A stretch of DNA of 32,781 nucleotides from Planctomycetota bacterium (GTDB lineage Bacteria > Planctomycetota > Planctomycetia > Planctomycetales > Planctomycetaceae): contig JAQBVJ010000083.1 in the NCBI GenBank assembly GCA_027623235.1, forward strand, positions 1-32,781, given 5' to 3'. Positions within the stretch are counted from its first letter, which is position 1. Each line of letters starts with the position of its first letter. Below, one piece after another: positions 15,839-22,793 of the stretch. The notes below the pieces were generated by a model. That model saw nothing but the letters and a program-made list of their open reading frames with translations, was not told the DNA's origin and made no database searches. The position numbers were made by a program, and so were the translations under genes.

Positions 15839-17743
15839 ATGAGCACCCATTTCAAGCGACTTTTTGCACTGCTCGCCTGCCTTCAATTTGTCTCCGCGAT
15901 TGCTCCGCCACTCGCCGCCGCAGACAGGCCGAACATTCTGTGGATCCTCTCTGAGGACAATTCCATCCACTACATGCGGCTTTACGGCGATCCACTGGGC
16001 GCGATGCCGAATGTCGAGAAGCTGGCCGCGGGCGGGCTGACATTCAACCACGCGTTTTCAAACGCGCCGGTCTGTTCGGTGGCGAGGACGACTCTGATGA
16101 CGGGCATCCTCGCGCCGCGAGTTGGCTTTCAGTACCACCGCAAATCGGAGCTCGCGAATCTGCCGCCAGGAGCAAAGATGTTTCCGGCGTACCTCCGCGA
16201 GGCCGGTTACTACGCGACGAATAATTCGAAGAAGGACTACAACGTCGTCGAGGGAACGGTCTGGGACGAGTCCTCACCCCAGGCGAGCTGGCGGAAACGA
16301 CCGGACAAAAGCCAGCCGTTTTTCCACATGCAGACGACCGGAGTGTCTCACGAGAGTTCGCTGCATTTTTCAACGGAGCAGATGAAGCAGCCGACCGTCA
16401 CGAAACCGGAAGACGTCAAGCTGCCACCGTACTTTCCGGACACGCCGACGTTTCGCTACACCCAGGCTCGCTACAACGACCGCATGCGTGAGGTCGACGT
16501 TCAGGTCGGAAAGATTCTCGACCAGTTGAAAGAAGACGGGCTCGCTGAAGACACGATCGTGTTTTACTTCGGCGACCACGGCGGAGTCCTGCCTCGCAGC
16601 AAAGGCTACGTTTACGAATCCGGACTGCACGTGCCGCTCGTCATTCACGTGCCAGAGAAGTGGCAGAAGCTGATCGACCGCAAGCCGGGAACTCGACCGG
16701 ACGGCTTCGTCAGCTTTATTGACTTCGGCCCGACCGTGCTGAACCTCGCCGGAGTCGACGTGCCCTCAACGATGGACGGAAAACCGTTTCTGGGTGAGGG
16801 CGTTTCCGTGAAGGAAGTCGAATCTCGAGACACGACCTTCGGCTACGCGGATCGCTTCGACGAAAAATACGACCTCGTCCGCTCGCTTCGAAAAGGCAGA
16901 TTCAAATACATCCGCAACTACCAGGCGTTCTACCCGGACGGTCTGCAGAACAACTACCGTTACCGGATGCTGGCGTACGCCGAGTGGCGTGAGCTGTACC
17001 GGCAAGGCAAGCTCAACGATGTGCAGAAGCAGTTCTTTCAGGCTCGACCTGTCGAGCAGCTTTTCGACATCGAAAAGGATCCTCACGAAGTCCGGAACCT
17101 CAGCGCCGACGCCGATCACCAGGAAACCCTCAAAGAGCTCCGCGCTGAGCTGCAGGCCAGAGTCAAAGGTCTGCCGGACCTCAGCTTTTATCCTGAGCCC
17201 GACATGGTGAAGCGAGCTCTCAACGATGGAGCGGCTTTCGGGCAGGCTCACAAAAAGCAGATTGGCCGGCTGGTCGACATCGCCGACCTGTCACTGCTTC
17301 CGTTCAGCGAGGCGGAGCCGAAACTGAAAACAGCACTCAAGTCGAAGGACCCCTGGGAGCGTTACTGGGCACTGATTTCCTGCAGTTGCTTCGGCGAGAA
17401 AGCGAACTCGCTTGAGTTCGACACTCTGCGTCACCTTGACGAATCGAACCTGCTGGTGCGAGTTCGAGCCGCGGAGCTTCACGGAATTCTCGGCGTGCTC
17501 AACCCGGATTCGACGATTGCCGACGCGCTTTCGAAATCTGAATCGCCGGTCGAAACGCTGCTCATACTGAACACGGTCGTGTTTCTCCAGGACCGCGATG
17601 AAGGCCGGAAGGTGAAGCTTGACCTGAAGCAGATCCGATCGCAGGGTGGCGAGGTCGCACGCCGTCTGGAGTACCTCGGACTGAAACCGCCAACCAGCGG
17701 CAAAGGCGGCGTCAAACGCGGGACGGCGAAGAAGAAAAGTTGA
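15839..17743 (+). CDS. Exported sulfatase (family S1-like) with C-terminal helical repeats
   Basis: The product is 634 residues. A signal peptide (MSTHFKRLFALLACLQFVSA, cleavage near AAA-DRP) is followed by RPNILWILSEDNSIHY, which supplies the N-terminal metal ligands. The activation motif lies at residues 79-88 and reads CSVARTTLMT; Cys79 would become formylglycine and Arg83 is kept, but the third position is Val where Pro or Ala is usual. The later HGG in FYFGDHGGVLPRSKGYVYES carries the second metal site and GLHVPLVIH follows. Beyond about residue 480 a HEAT-like helical tail (KDPWERYWALIS, VRVRAAELHGILG) is added. It would hydrolyse a sulfate ester, perhaps on algal polysaccharide, though the substrate cannot be told. 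The ATG at 15839 has CCGGAAC ahead; the ORF to 15743 adds a non-signal stretch. Confidence 0.92.
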   Translation: MSTHFKRLFALLACLQFVSAIAPPLAAADRPNILWILSEDNSIHYMRLYGDPLGAMPNVEKLAAGGLTFNHAFSNAPVCSVARTTLMTGILAPRVGFQYHRKSELANLPPGAKMFPAYLREAGYYATNNSKKDYNVVEGTVWDESSPQASWRKRPDKSQPFFHMQTTGVSHESSLHFSTEQMKQPTVTKPEDVKLPPYFPDTPTFRYTQARYNDRMREVDVQVGKILDQLKEDGLAEDTIVFYFGDHGGVLPRSKGYVYESGLHVPLVIHVPEKWQKLIDRKPGTRPDGFVSFIDFGPTVLNLAGVDVPSTMDGKPFLGEGVSVKEVESRDTTFGYADRFDEKYDLVRSLRKGRFKYIRNYQAFYPDGLQNNYRYRMLAYAEWRELYRQGKLNDVQKQFFQARPVEQLFDIEKDPHEVRNLSADADHQETLKELRAELQARVKGLPDLSFYPEPDMVKRALNDGAAFGQAHKKQIGRLVDIADLSLLPFSEAEPKLKTALKSKDPWERYWALISCSCFGEKANSLEFDTLRHLDESNLLVRVRAAELHGILGVLNPDSTIADALSKSESPVETLLILNTVVFLQDRDEGRKVKLDLKQIRSQGGEVARRLEYLGLKPPTSGKGGVKRGTAKKKS

Positions 17744-18043
17744 TTAAAGAAGATCAGCCGGCAGACCCAGGTGAGGATGTCGGGGCGAGATTCGCGCTCA
17801 ACCAGTTTTCGCAAGACATTGACAGACGGCTCGCCGCGTCGGCTGTAATGGTCGGGATGTCGTTGTAAGTCCCTGCGACCATGCCACTTCCAGCTCGCGC
17901 TGCTGGCGGACCGCTCGGCATTGATCGCGTCGTTGCCCTTCGCTCTTCACTGATCTGGATATTCCATTATTGCACTTGCAAAATGTGGCCATCCAGTTAC
18001 GGTGCCTTGGAACCACAGCTCTCTCTCGTTGAGAAATTGCGAC
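17744..18043. other. 300-base gap without a recognised gene
   Basis: The stretch between the sulfatase and the next gene holds no convincing coding region. A weak stem (GGTCG at 17850-17854 with CGACC at 17876-17880, plus three inner pairs) is the only structure I see, without a T-run. An AT-richer segment near 17950-17990 would be the natural place for the promoter of the following gene, but I cannot identify hexamers with confidence. Confidence 0.4.
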
Positions 18044-18640
18044 ATGAAGAACCTCAGGATCACACGCGAAGTCTTTGGAGAGGATGCTCAGGGAAGAACA
18101 TTCACAGATGTGATGAACGATTCCGAGCAGCCTCTGGATGTCGTTCTGGAGTTTTTCAGTGACCCGGATCGACAACGTCGCATGGAAGAATCGGAGATAC
18201 ATCATGACCGTTCTCCGATGGCTGGCGTGGTGCGGGAACTGGAGGCTCAGCCGGAGGTCAATGCGTTTCTTCTGGGAGTGCATGCGAATCGCAGTAAGCG
18301 ACTGCGGCAGGCCATTGGAGTTGTGGTGCGGATGATCATGGTGAGTCGCGGCTGGAAGAAAACCGGTCGCAAGGGCTCGTTGGGAGTACGTGCTGCGAAG
18401 ACCAGCACTCCATCGCCTTCTCACAATACAGGCGGTCTGGCGTTCTGGTTTCTGCGGTCTGAGCGCTACGAACTGGAAGAGGGGATGCCTTTTCAGTCGG
18501 CTCAGGTTCGTTGTGCTGAACTGGATTCCGCTCAGTCGCAGGCAGCGACTGCTGAGAGTGTGAGTAGCGGTGCCGAGAGGAAAGATGGTGCAAAACGCAC
18601 CGCTCCCCGAACGGCTGCCGCGAAGGCGAAAATGGAATGA
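18044..18640 (+). CDS. Unknown protein coupled to a STAS gene
   Basis: The product is 198 residues and I do not recognise it. It begins MKNLRITREVFGEDAQGRTF, followed by an acidic stretch LEFFSDPDRQRRMEESE, a middle helical part (MAGVVRELEAQPEVNAFLLG) and a strongly basic segment (RSKRLRQAIGVVVRMIMVSR, GWKKTGRKG). An Ala/Lys/Arg-rich tail ends the protein. There is no signal peptide or clear membrane helix. The basic half could bind nucleic acid or membrane, but no motif proves it. The ATG at 18044 is preferred to the upstream start at 18002 because it opens a regular strand-like N-terminus; its SD is weak. Its stop overlaps the start of the STAS gene as ATGA, so the two proteins are made together and probably interact. 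Confidence 0.7.
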   Translation: MKNLRITREVFGEDAQGRTFTDVMNDSEQPLDVVLEFFSDPDRQRRMEESEIHHDRSPMAGVVRELEAQPEVNAFLLGVHANRSKRLRQAIGVVVRMIMVSRGWKKTGRKGSLGVRAAKTSTPSPSHNTGGLAFWFLRSERYELEEGMPFQSAQVRCAELDSAQSQAATAESVSSGAERKDGAKRTAPRTAAAKAKME

Positions 18641-19044
18641 CAAACATCGCCGTGGAATCGGCACGCGATCTGGAAGCCGGAGTGACCGTGATTCGACTTG
18701 AGCGGGATTATGGCTCGACACAGTTCCTGAAGCTGGTTCGACTGGAAACACAACTGCACTCAGCGCTGGATGCATCACCACGAGCACTTCTACTTGATCT
18801 GAGTGATACGGCTTTTATTGGTGCGGCGTTCCTGAGTGTGCTTATTCGCTGCTGCACGCGATCGACAATTTTGAGCTGCCGCTTCGCATTGTGCGGAATA
18901 CAGAATTTCCCTGCTGATGTCGTCTCGATAACGCATCTCAGCACGACCTGGCTGACGTTTACCTCGCAACAGATTGCCGTCGAAGCCCTGACCTTGCCTT
19001 TGGTGAACCGACCATCGACGGGGCCGCGGCTGAATGATGGATAA
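18637..19044 (+). CDS. Degenerate STAS domain protein
   Basis: The product is 135 residues with a STAS-like pattern: VTVIRLERDYGS, then RALLLDLSDTAFIGAAFLSV, then a helix and CRFALCGIQNFPADVV. It aligns with SpoIIAA-type proteins, in which the core strand ends in Asp-Ser-Ser-Gly. Here that loop reads G62-A63-A64-F65, so both the Asp and the phosphorylatable Ser are gone. It should therefore not be switched by a serine kinase in the usual way and may act as a constant binding partner, perhaps for the coupled upstream protein. The start ATG overlaps the preceding TGA by two bases (18637-18640). csrA follows 223 bases later on the same strand. A 17798-18787 frame on the opposite strand is judged a shadow. 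Confidence 0.72.
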   Translation: MTNIAVESARDLEAGVTVIRLERDYGSTQFLKLVRLETQLHSALDASPRALLLDLSDTAFIGAAFLSVLIRCCTRSTILSCRFALCGIQNFPADVVSITHLSTTWLTFTSQQIAVEALTLPLVNRPSTGPRLNDG

Positions 19045-19267
19045 GTGCTCGCAGCGAGCGTTTGAGTCCCCTTCCGGACAGATATGGTCCGACGGCCCTG
19101 GCCAGGGTCGCCTGGCGGAAACGGTTCCAGGAGGGGATTTTTCTCGCTCTATGAAAGGGTCGCTTACCCGGGCTCGCTTAGCCCGGATTTATGGGAGACG
19201 CTCCGGCCCGGCAGTGATTGGCTGCTGGTTTCCGTGGTGATTTCCGCTACTGGCAAAGGAGTCTGCC
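19045..19267 (+). promoter_or_regulatory. csrA leader with hairpin and several GGA motifs
   Basis: The leader between the STAS gene and csrA contains a perfect seven-base stem (CCGGGCT 19168-19174, AGCCCGG 1980-19186 region at 19180-19186) with loop CGCTT. Around it are direct near-copies TCGCTTACCCGG and TCGCTTAGCCCGG. GGA triplets occur repeatedly: in CCGGACAG, CAGGAGGGGATT, CCCGGATTT, GGGAGAC, and in the SD AAGGAG ten bases before the ATG. CsrA proteins bind GGA, often at an SD, so autoregulation is plausible; this is inference. No convincing promoter hexamers are seen. Confidence 0.4.
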
Positions 19268-19516
19268 ATGCTTGTACTGAGCCGAAAGTTCGATGAAAGC
19301 ATTTGTATTGGCGACAGTGTCACGGTCACGGTGTCAGGCGTTCACGGAGGTCGAGTCCGAATCGGGATCGATGCTCCGAAGGAAATTTCCATTCTGCGAG
19401 CAGAGCTGAATTCGCCCGCTGCTGATGACGTCGTTGCAACGAACGTCAATCGGAATGCCGTGACAGACTGGGAATCAGAAGGCGGCGGTGTGCTTCCACC
19501 ACATGTTGTCGCGTAG
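19268..19516 (+). CDS. csrA: Carbon storage regulator CsrA
   Basis: The product is 82 residues. MLVLSRKFDESICIGDSVTV matches the first two strands of CsrA, with the conserved Leu4 and Arg6, and GGRVRIGIDAPKEISILRAEL matches the remaining strands and the RNA-binding Arg44. CsrA is a dimeric RNA-binding protein that represses or stabilises mRNAs by binding GGA sites near SDs. The usual VxREE segment here reads ILRAE, a conservative change. The tail after residue 50 is about 30 residues long and Asn/Val/Asp-rich, longer than in gamma-proteobacterial CsrA. AAGGAG lies at a proper distance from the ATG, one of the best SDs in the window. It lies downstream of the unknown-STAS pair and convergent with the FHA gene. 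No fliW or flagellar gene is nearby. Confidence 0.95.
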   Translation: MLVLSRKFDESICIGDSVTVTVSGVHGGRVRIGIDAPKEISILRAELNSPAADDVVATNVNRNAVTDWESEGGGVLPPHVVA

Positions 19517-19823
19517 AACGTGAAAGAACGGACAGGGTAAAGTCCACTTCGGGTCTAAAAACTCGTTGCGACAGCCAATCCTGGTAGCGGCGCGGCGCGA
19601 GCCGCCCGGTTTTGCATGGTAAAATGCGCTCAGACTGGACGGCTAACGCCGCGCCGCTACTTTTTCAACGGGCTGCTGACTCCCAACACTGGTGTCTCTG
19701 CAGACCTGGTCAAGGCGGGTGTCTTCGATGCGCCCGAAGTCGTTCGATGTGCCCTCGAAAATGAGGCCCGTCTCCTCGCAGGGCGAGGCTCCTGCTGAGC
19801 TGCAGGCACTCACGAGACCCGAC
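19517..19823. other. 307-base convergent gap with a palindromic repeat
   Basis: The gap between csrA and the FHA gene contains no convincing gene. A 60-codon frame at 19616-19798 starts inside the repeat and has no recognisable content. The main structure is the inverted repeat 19584-19660, listed separately. The rest, 19690-19823, shows nothing I can name. Confidence 0.5.
19584..19680. repeat. Palindromic copy of a dispersed intergenic repeat
   Basis: GTAGCGGCGCGGCG at 19584-19597 and its exact reverse complement at 19647-19660 enclose 49 bases. Bases 19584-19617 match the reverse complement of 1751-1784 with three mismatches over 34 positions. The right flank, TTTTTCAACGGGCTG (19661-19675), also recurs as CCGTTGAA beside the copies near 1379 and 1798. 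The element lies between convergent genes and, with its T-run at 19661-19665, could terminate csrA transcription. Confidence 0.75.
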
Positions 19824-20408
19824 TCAGTTCAGATCGAGTCCGCGTTCGGTGAGAGCCGCTTTCCACTCAAGGTGTCGGCGAATGATGTCCGCCGCTTCTT
19901 CCGCGACGGAATCGAACTTGTCCTTGCCGCGCGGTGGAATCAGAGCTTTCCGGGCAATTTCATTCGCATTGGCCGTCGACATGACAGCCGTGTCGTTGGC
20001 TTCCGCCGGGTCCGGTTCGTCCTCGGCCAGCCAGTTTGTGATGCTGTCGTCTGAGGGACCCGGACTCGGAAATTCCTCGGGAGGAGGCTCTGGCAGATCG
20101 GGCCGCAGAGTTTCCATTTGAAACAGCATCGGGCCGACCCGGAGAATGTCACCGGGTTTCAGGATCGACTCCTGCTTCACTTCCACATCGTTAATGAACG
20201 TTCCGTTGCGACTCCCCAGATCGTTGACGCGAATCTCGTCTCCGGACACCAGCAGCGTGCAGTGTTGCCGACTGACCTCGTGCGTGTTGAGCCGCACGGC
20301 GCAGTCCTCGTCGCGACCGACGACGACGGTCTTTTCCGGAAGATTCAGCCGGGCACCTCGATGACGTCCGGTCAGAATGACAAGCTTCGCCAACGCCACT
20401 CTCCGCAT
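19824..20408 (-). CDS. FHA domain protein
   Basis: The product is 194 residues. The N-terminal half is a forkhead-associated domain with the standard motifs in order: VVGRDEDCAVRL, VSRQHC, and DLGSRNGTFIN. These Gly-Arg, Ser-Arg-x-His and Asn-Gly residues bind phosphothreonine, so the protein is a likely reader of Ser/Thr kinase activity. After a Pro/Glu-rich linker (LPEPPPEEFPSPGPSDD) the C-terminal part is helical and charged (FDSVAEEAADIIRRHLEWKAAL). No membrane segment is seen. The ATG at 20408 is used; a GTG at 20414 or a TTG nearer to AKLVILTG are alternatives. It follows the pseudo-receiver gene by 60 bases on the same strand, which suggests an operon. A partner kinase could be the one at 4216, but this is inference. 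Confidence 0.9.
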   Translation of the reverse strand: MRRVALAKLVILTGRHRGARLNLPEKTVVVGRDEDCAVRLNTHEVSRQHCTLLVSGDEIRVNDLGSRNGTFINDVEVKQESILKPGDILRVGPMLFQMETLRPDLPEPPPEEFPSPGPSDDSITNWLAEDEPDPAEANDTAVMSTANANEIARKALIPPRGKDKFDSVAEEAADIIRRHLEWKAALTERGLDLN

Positions 20409-20468
20409 AATCACTCGAAATATTCTATGACGGCATCACCGCGCGATCAGCCGCGGTACGGTCGAGTT

Positions 20469-21026
20469 TCAATCATGAAATGGAACAATAATCGGCTCGC
20501 CGCAATCCGGGCAGGTCAACGTCCTGCCTTTGTGTGTGGGGCTCACCTTGAACTTCTTTCCGCAACGACAGTCAAAACGAATCCGCTTTTCATCGCGTGG
20601 CTTTTTGAGATGCGTCCGTTCCCACACCTGCTGAGCAATATTTTGAATCGTATCGAGCAGCACGTCTGCGTTGAACGGTCGCGTCATGTAGCCGTCGGCC
20701 CCGACTCGTGCTGCCAGCTTCCGTGATTCCTCAAAGACAATTTCCGTCAGGACGAGAATCGGAACCGAGTCGTTCTGCTGTTTCATCCGGTCACAGATTT
20801 CGAAACCGGTTTCGCCTTTCAGGATGAGCCCCAGAATCACGAAGTCCGGCTTGTACATTGAAAAGCCAGAGTGAGCCTGGCCGCCATCCTTCGCCGTTTG
20901 AACCAGGTAGCCACGGTCTCGTAGAAGGTTGCTGAGTTCCGTGCGTCGCTCCTCGTCGCCTTCGACAACCAGAATCCGATGCGCGATGGCGCCAGCGGTT
21001 TCAGACGAGGCAAGTGGTTCGATCAT
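20469..21026 (-). CDS. Pseudo-receiver with C-terminal zinc ribbon
   Basis: The product is 185 residues. Residues 17-130 follow the response-regulator receiver fold (HRILVVEGDEERRTELSNLL, RDRGYLVQTAKDGG, VPILVLTE, ARVGADGYMTRPF). The phosphoacceptor position in DFVILGLIL is Gly66 instead of Asp, and the conserved Lys is Arg116, so phosphorylation is not expected. The Thr of LVLTE is kept. After a basic linker the C-terminus is a zinc ribbon, with CRCGKKF and CPDCGEPI. A receiver fold joined to a zinc ribbon suggests binding to a protein or nucleic-acid partner. The ATG at 21026 has CGGAGAA ahead; the frame to 21071 adds 15 residues. The gene sits between the LRR lipoprotein (95 bases upstream) and the FHA gene on one strand. 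Confidence 0.85.
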   Translation of the reverse strand: MIEPLASSETAGAIAHRILVVEGDEERRTELSNLLRDRGYLVQTAKDGGQAHSGFSMYKPDFVILGLILKGETGFEICDRMKQQNDSVPILVLTEIVFEESRKLAARVGADGYMTRPFNADVLLDTIQNIAQQVWERTHLKKPRDEKRIRFDCRCGKKFKVSPTHKGRTLTCPDCGEPIIVPFHD

Positions 21027-21121
21027 CAACAGCTTCTCCGGCCAGGACTGCCGAGCCGCATCTCCCGGCAACGTTCTTCATCGTATTTTAATACTGGCCG
21101 ATTCTGAACCCTGAATCCGAT

Positions 21122-21637
21122 TCACCTCCCGATCAGACAACCCGGTAAAGCTGTTTGAAGCTGCTGAAATTGCTCGTCATTCAGGTTCGTCTGAACAAGT
21201 GCAAGTGTCCGCAACTGCCGCATCCGGGCGAGTGCCTGAAGGCTGTCTGCATCCAGCATCACTCCGTTGAGAGCCAGATCGCGCAGCGAAGGCACTCGCG
21301 TCAGATGGCCAATCCCGACAGAGCTGACATCGGTGTAAGAAATATCGAGCGACTCCAAATTCCCAAATGAGTCCAGTATTGCCAGATCACGATCAGACAG
21401 ATCAGCCGAAGTGAGTACGAGTGCTGTGAGCTCCGGGAATTCGGCGAGCGTCGTCCAGAAATCGCCTGGCAAAGAAGCGTCTGTCGCGTCGACTCGCGAC
21501 ACCTTCCCCGCAACGTTGAGCTGCGTGGCGATCCCGGCTGCCGTGAGTGATGCGGCGGCATCCTGCTGGGGATCGCGGCAGCCCAAAAGAGCAATACACG
21601 CGAGAAAAGCAACTGAGAATCTGAAAATCGCCCGCAT
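21122..21637 (-). CDS. Leucine-rich repeat lipoprotein
   Basis: The product is 171 residues. MRAIFRFSVAFLACIALLGC is a lipoprotein signal peptide with the lipobox LLGC and the lipid-carrying Cys at residue 20. The mature part has at least four leucine-rich repeats, including LTALVLTSADLSDRDLAIL, LESLDISYTDVSSVGIGHL, LRDLALNGVMLDADSLQAL and LRTLALVQTNLNDEQFQQL. LRRs are binding surfaces; the ligand is unknown. The ATG at 21637 has AGGACAG seven bases ahead, and the much longer frame to 22126 is antisense to parA. It is the first gene of the minus-strand set with the pseudo-receiver and FHA proteins, and it is divergent from parA across 267 bases. Its surface location suggests it could be the input side of that set, which is inference. 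Confidence 0.85.
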   Translation of the reverse strand: MRAIFRFSVAFLACIALLGCRDPQQDAAASLTAAGIATQLNVAGKVSRVDATDASLPGDFWTTLAEFPELTALVLTSADLSDRDLAILDSFGNLESLDISYTDVSSVGIGHLTRVPSLRDLALNGVMLDADSLQALARMRQLRTLALVQTNLNDEQFQQLQTALPGCLIGR

Positions 21638-21818
21638 TTTGCTGTCCTGTTTCGACGCATCCGACCGGGATTCCCAACACCGCACGCAGCGGAGTTCGGA
21701 CAGCGGCGAGTACCGGAATCTTCCTGACGATGGTCGGAAACGTCGTCCGACGCGGCACTCGCGCCGATGCCGAAACCGCGTCAAAACTTCCGTGTAGGCC
21801 GAATCGAGGGGCCAAGAA

Positions 21819-21824
21819 TATACT
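21819..21824 (+). promoter_or_regulatory. Possible -10 element upstream of parA
   Basis: TATACT at 21819-21824 matches a sigma-70 -10 hexamer well and lies 80 bases before the parA ATG in the divergent gap. I find no convincing -35 hexamer at 16-18 bases upstream, so this stays weak. Confidence 0.25.
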
Positions 21825-21869
21825 CCGAAGCACTGTACCAGGCGGAACCGATTGAACTGATGACTGAAT

Positions 21870-21889
21870 CTCGACGGAGTCGAGTTTTT
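21870..21889 (+). promoter_or_regulatory. GGA-loop hairpin with T-run directly before the parA SD
   Basis: CTCGAC (21870-21875) and GTCGAG (21879-21884) form a perfect six-base stem with loop GGA, followed by TTTTT (21885-21889). The SD AAGGA starts four bases later and the parA ATG is at 21905. As RNA it has the form of a compact intrinsic terminator inside the leader, so attenuation is possible. The GGA in the loop, with a second GGA in the SD, also suits CsrA binding. Confidence 0.5.
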
Positions 21890-21904
21890 CCGAAGGAATG
21901 GACC

Positions 21905-22768
21905 ATGCGAATCATCGCCGTGATGAACCAGAAAGGGGGCGTCGGCAAGACGACCACCAGCGTCAACCTTGCCGCCGGACTGGCCCGGAAGGGAAAGAAG
22001 GTCCTGCTGATTGACCTCGACCCGCAAGGCCACGCGTCGCTGCATCTGGGTGTGGATGCGACTCCGGACGTCCCGACGATTTATGATGTGTTCTCGCAGG
22101 CGAGGACACTGGGCGAAGTGCGGCACATGGTCTCGGAGAAACTTTTCGTCGCGCCGTCGAATGTCGATCTCGCCGCGGCTGAAGTCGAGCTGGTCGACTC
22201 ACCGATCCGAGAGGTCGTGCTGCGGGACTCGCTGGAACGACTGACTCGGGCCGAGCCGTTTGATTATGTCATCATGGACTGCCCGCCGTCGCTCGGCGTA
22301 TTGACGGTCAACGCGCTGACGGCAGCTCACGAAGTTTTGATCCCGCTGCAGCCGCACTTTTTCGCGTTGCAGGGGCTGTCCAAACTGCTCTCCACGACGG
22401 CTCTTGTCTGCCGTCGTCTGAACCGGAACCTGCGAGTCACCGGCGTCGCGCTGTGCCTCTACGAAACCGGAACGCGACTGGCCGCGGACGTCTGCGACGA
22501 CCTCCGGGAATTCCTGAAGCACAGCGACCCGGACGCTCCCTGGGCCGCGGCAAAGATCTTCGAATCGCTCGTGCGGCGAAACATCAAGCTTGCTGAGTCT
22601 CCCAGTTTCGGGCAGTCAATCTTCGACTACGCTCCGAAATGTTCCGGCGCCGAGGACTACGCCGCGCTGGTTGAGGAAGTCCTCGCGATGGAGCGGCCGG
22701 CGCTGAAGGAAACTGTTTCCGTCCGGAGGCCGCTGACGAATTCCGTTCCGCTCCCCAGAGCCGCCTGA
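21905..22768 (+). CDS. Orphan ParA/Soj family ATPase
   Basis: The product is 287 residues. It starts MRIIAVMNQKGGVGKTTTSV, which holds the deviant Walker A motif KGGVGKTT (10-17) with the signature Lys. LLIDLDPQG (switch I) and FDYVIMDCPPSLG (Walker B) follow, so it is a complete ParA-type ATPase. Such proteins dimerise on ATP and position chromosomes, plasmids or protein clusters using a cognate activator such as ParB. No parB or parS-like site is visible here, and no N-terminal DNA-binding domain is present, so the cargo is unknown. The ATG at 21905 has AAGGA at a good distance; the upstream frame to 21767 runs through the hairpin and is rejected. It is convergent with the glycosyltransferase gene, 25 bases away. 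Confidence 0.93.
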   Translation: MRIIAVMNQKGGVGKTTTSVNLAAGLARKGKKVLLIDLDPQGHASLHLGVDATPDVPTIYDVFSQARTLGEVRHMVSEKLFVAPSNVDLAAAEVELVDSPIREVVLRDSLERLTRAEPFDYVIMDCPPSLGVLTVNALTAAHEVLIPLQPHFFALQGLSKLLSTTALVCRRLNRNLRVTGVALCLYETGTRLAADVCDDLREFLKHSDPDAPWAAAKIFESLVRRNIKLAESPSFGQSIFDYAPKCSGAEDYAALVEEVLAMERPALKETVSVRRPLTNSVPLPRAA

Positions 22769-22793
22769 GCCGCAAGCAAAAGAATCGTCGACT

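Noticed and set aside
17798..18787. A 329-residue frame on the minus strand
   Set aside because: It is antisense to the 18044 and 18637 genes, which have an ATGA overlap and STAS similarity; the minus-strand product is Arg/Ser/Leu-rich with no domain pattern.
19616..19798. A 60-codon frame after csrA
   Set aside because: It begins inside the palindromic repeat, has no SD and no recognisable content.
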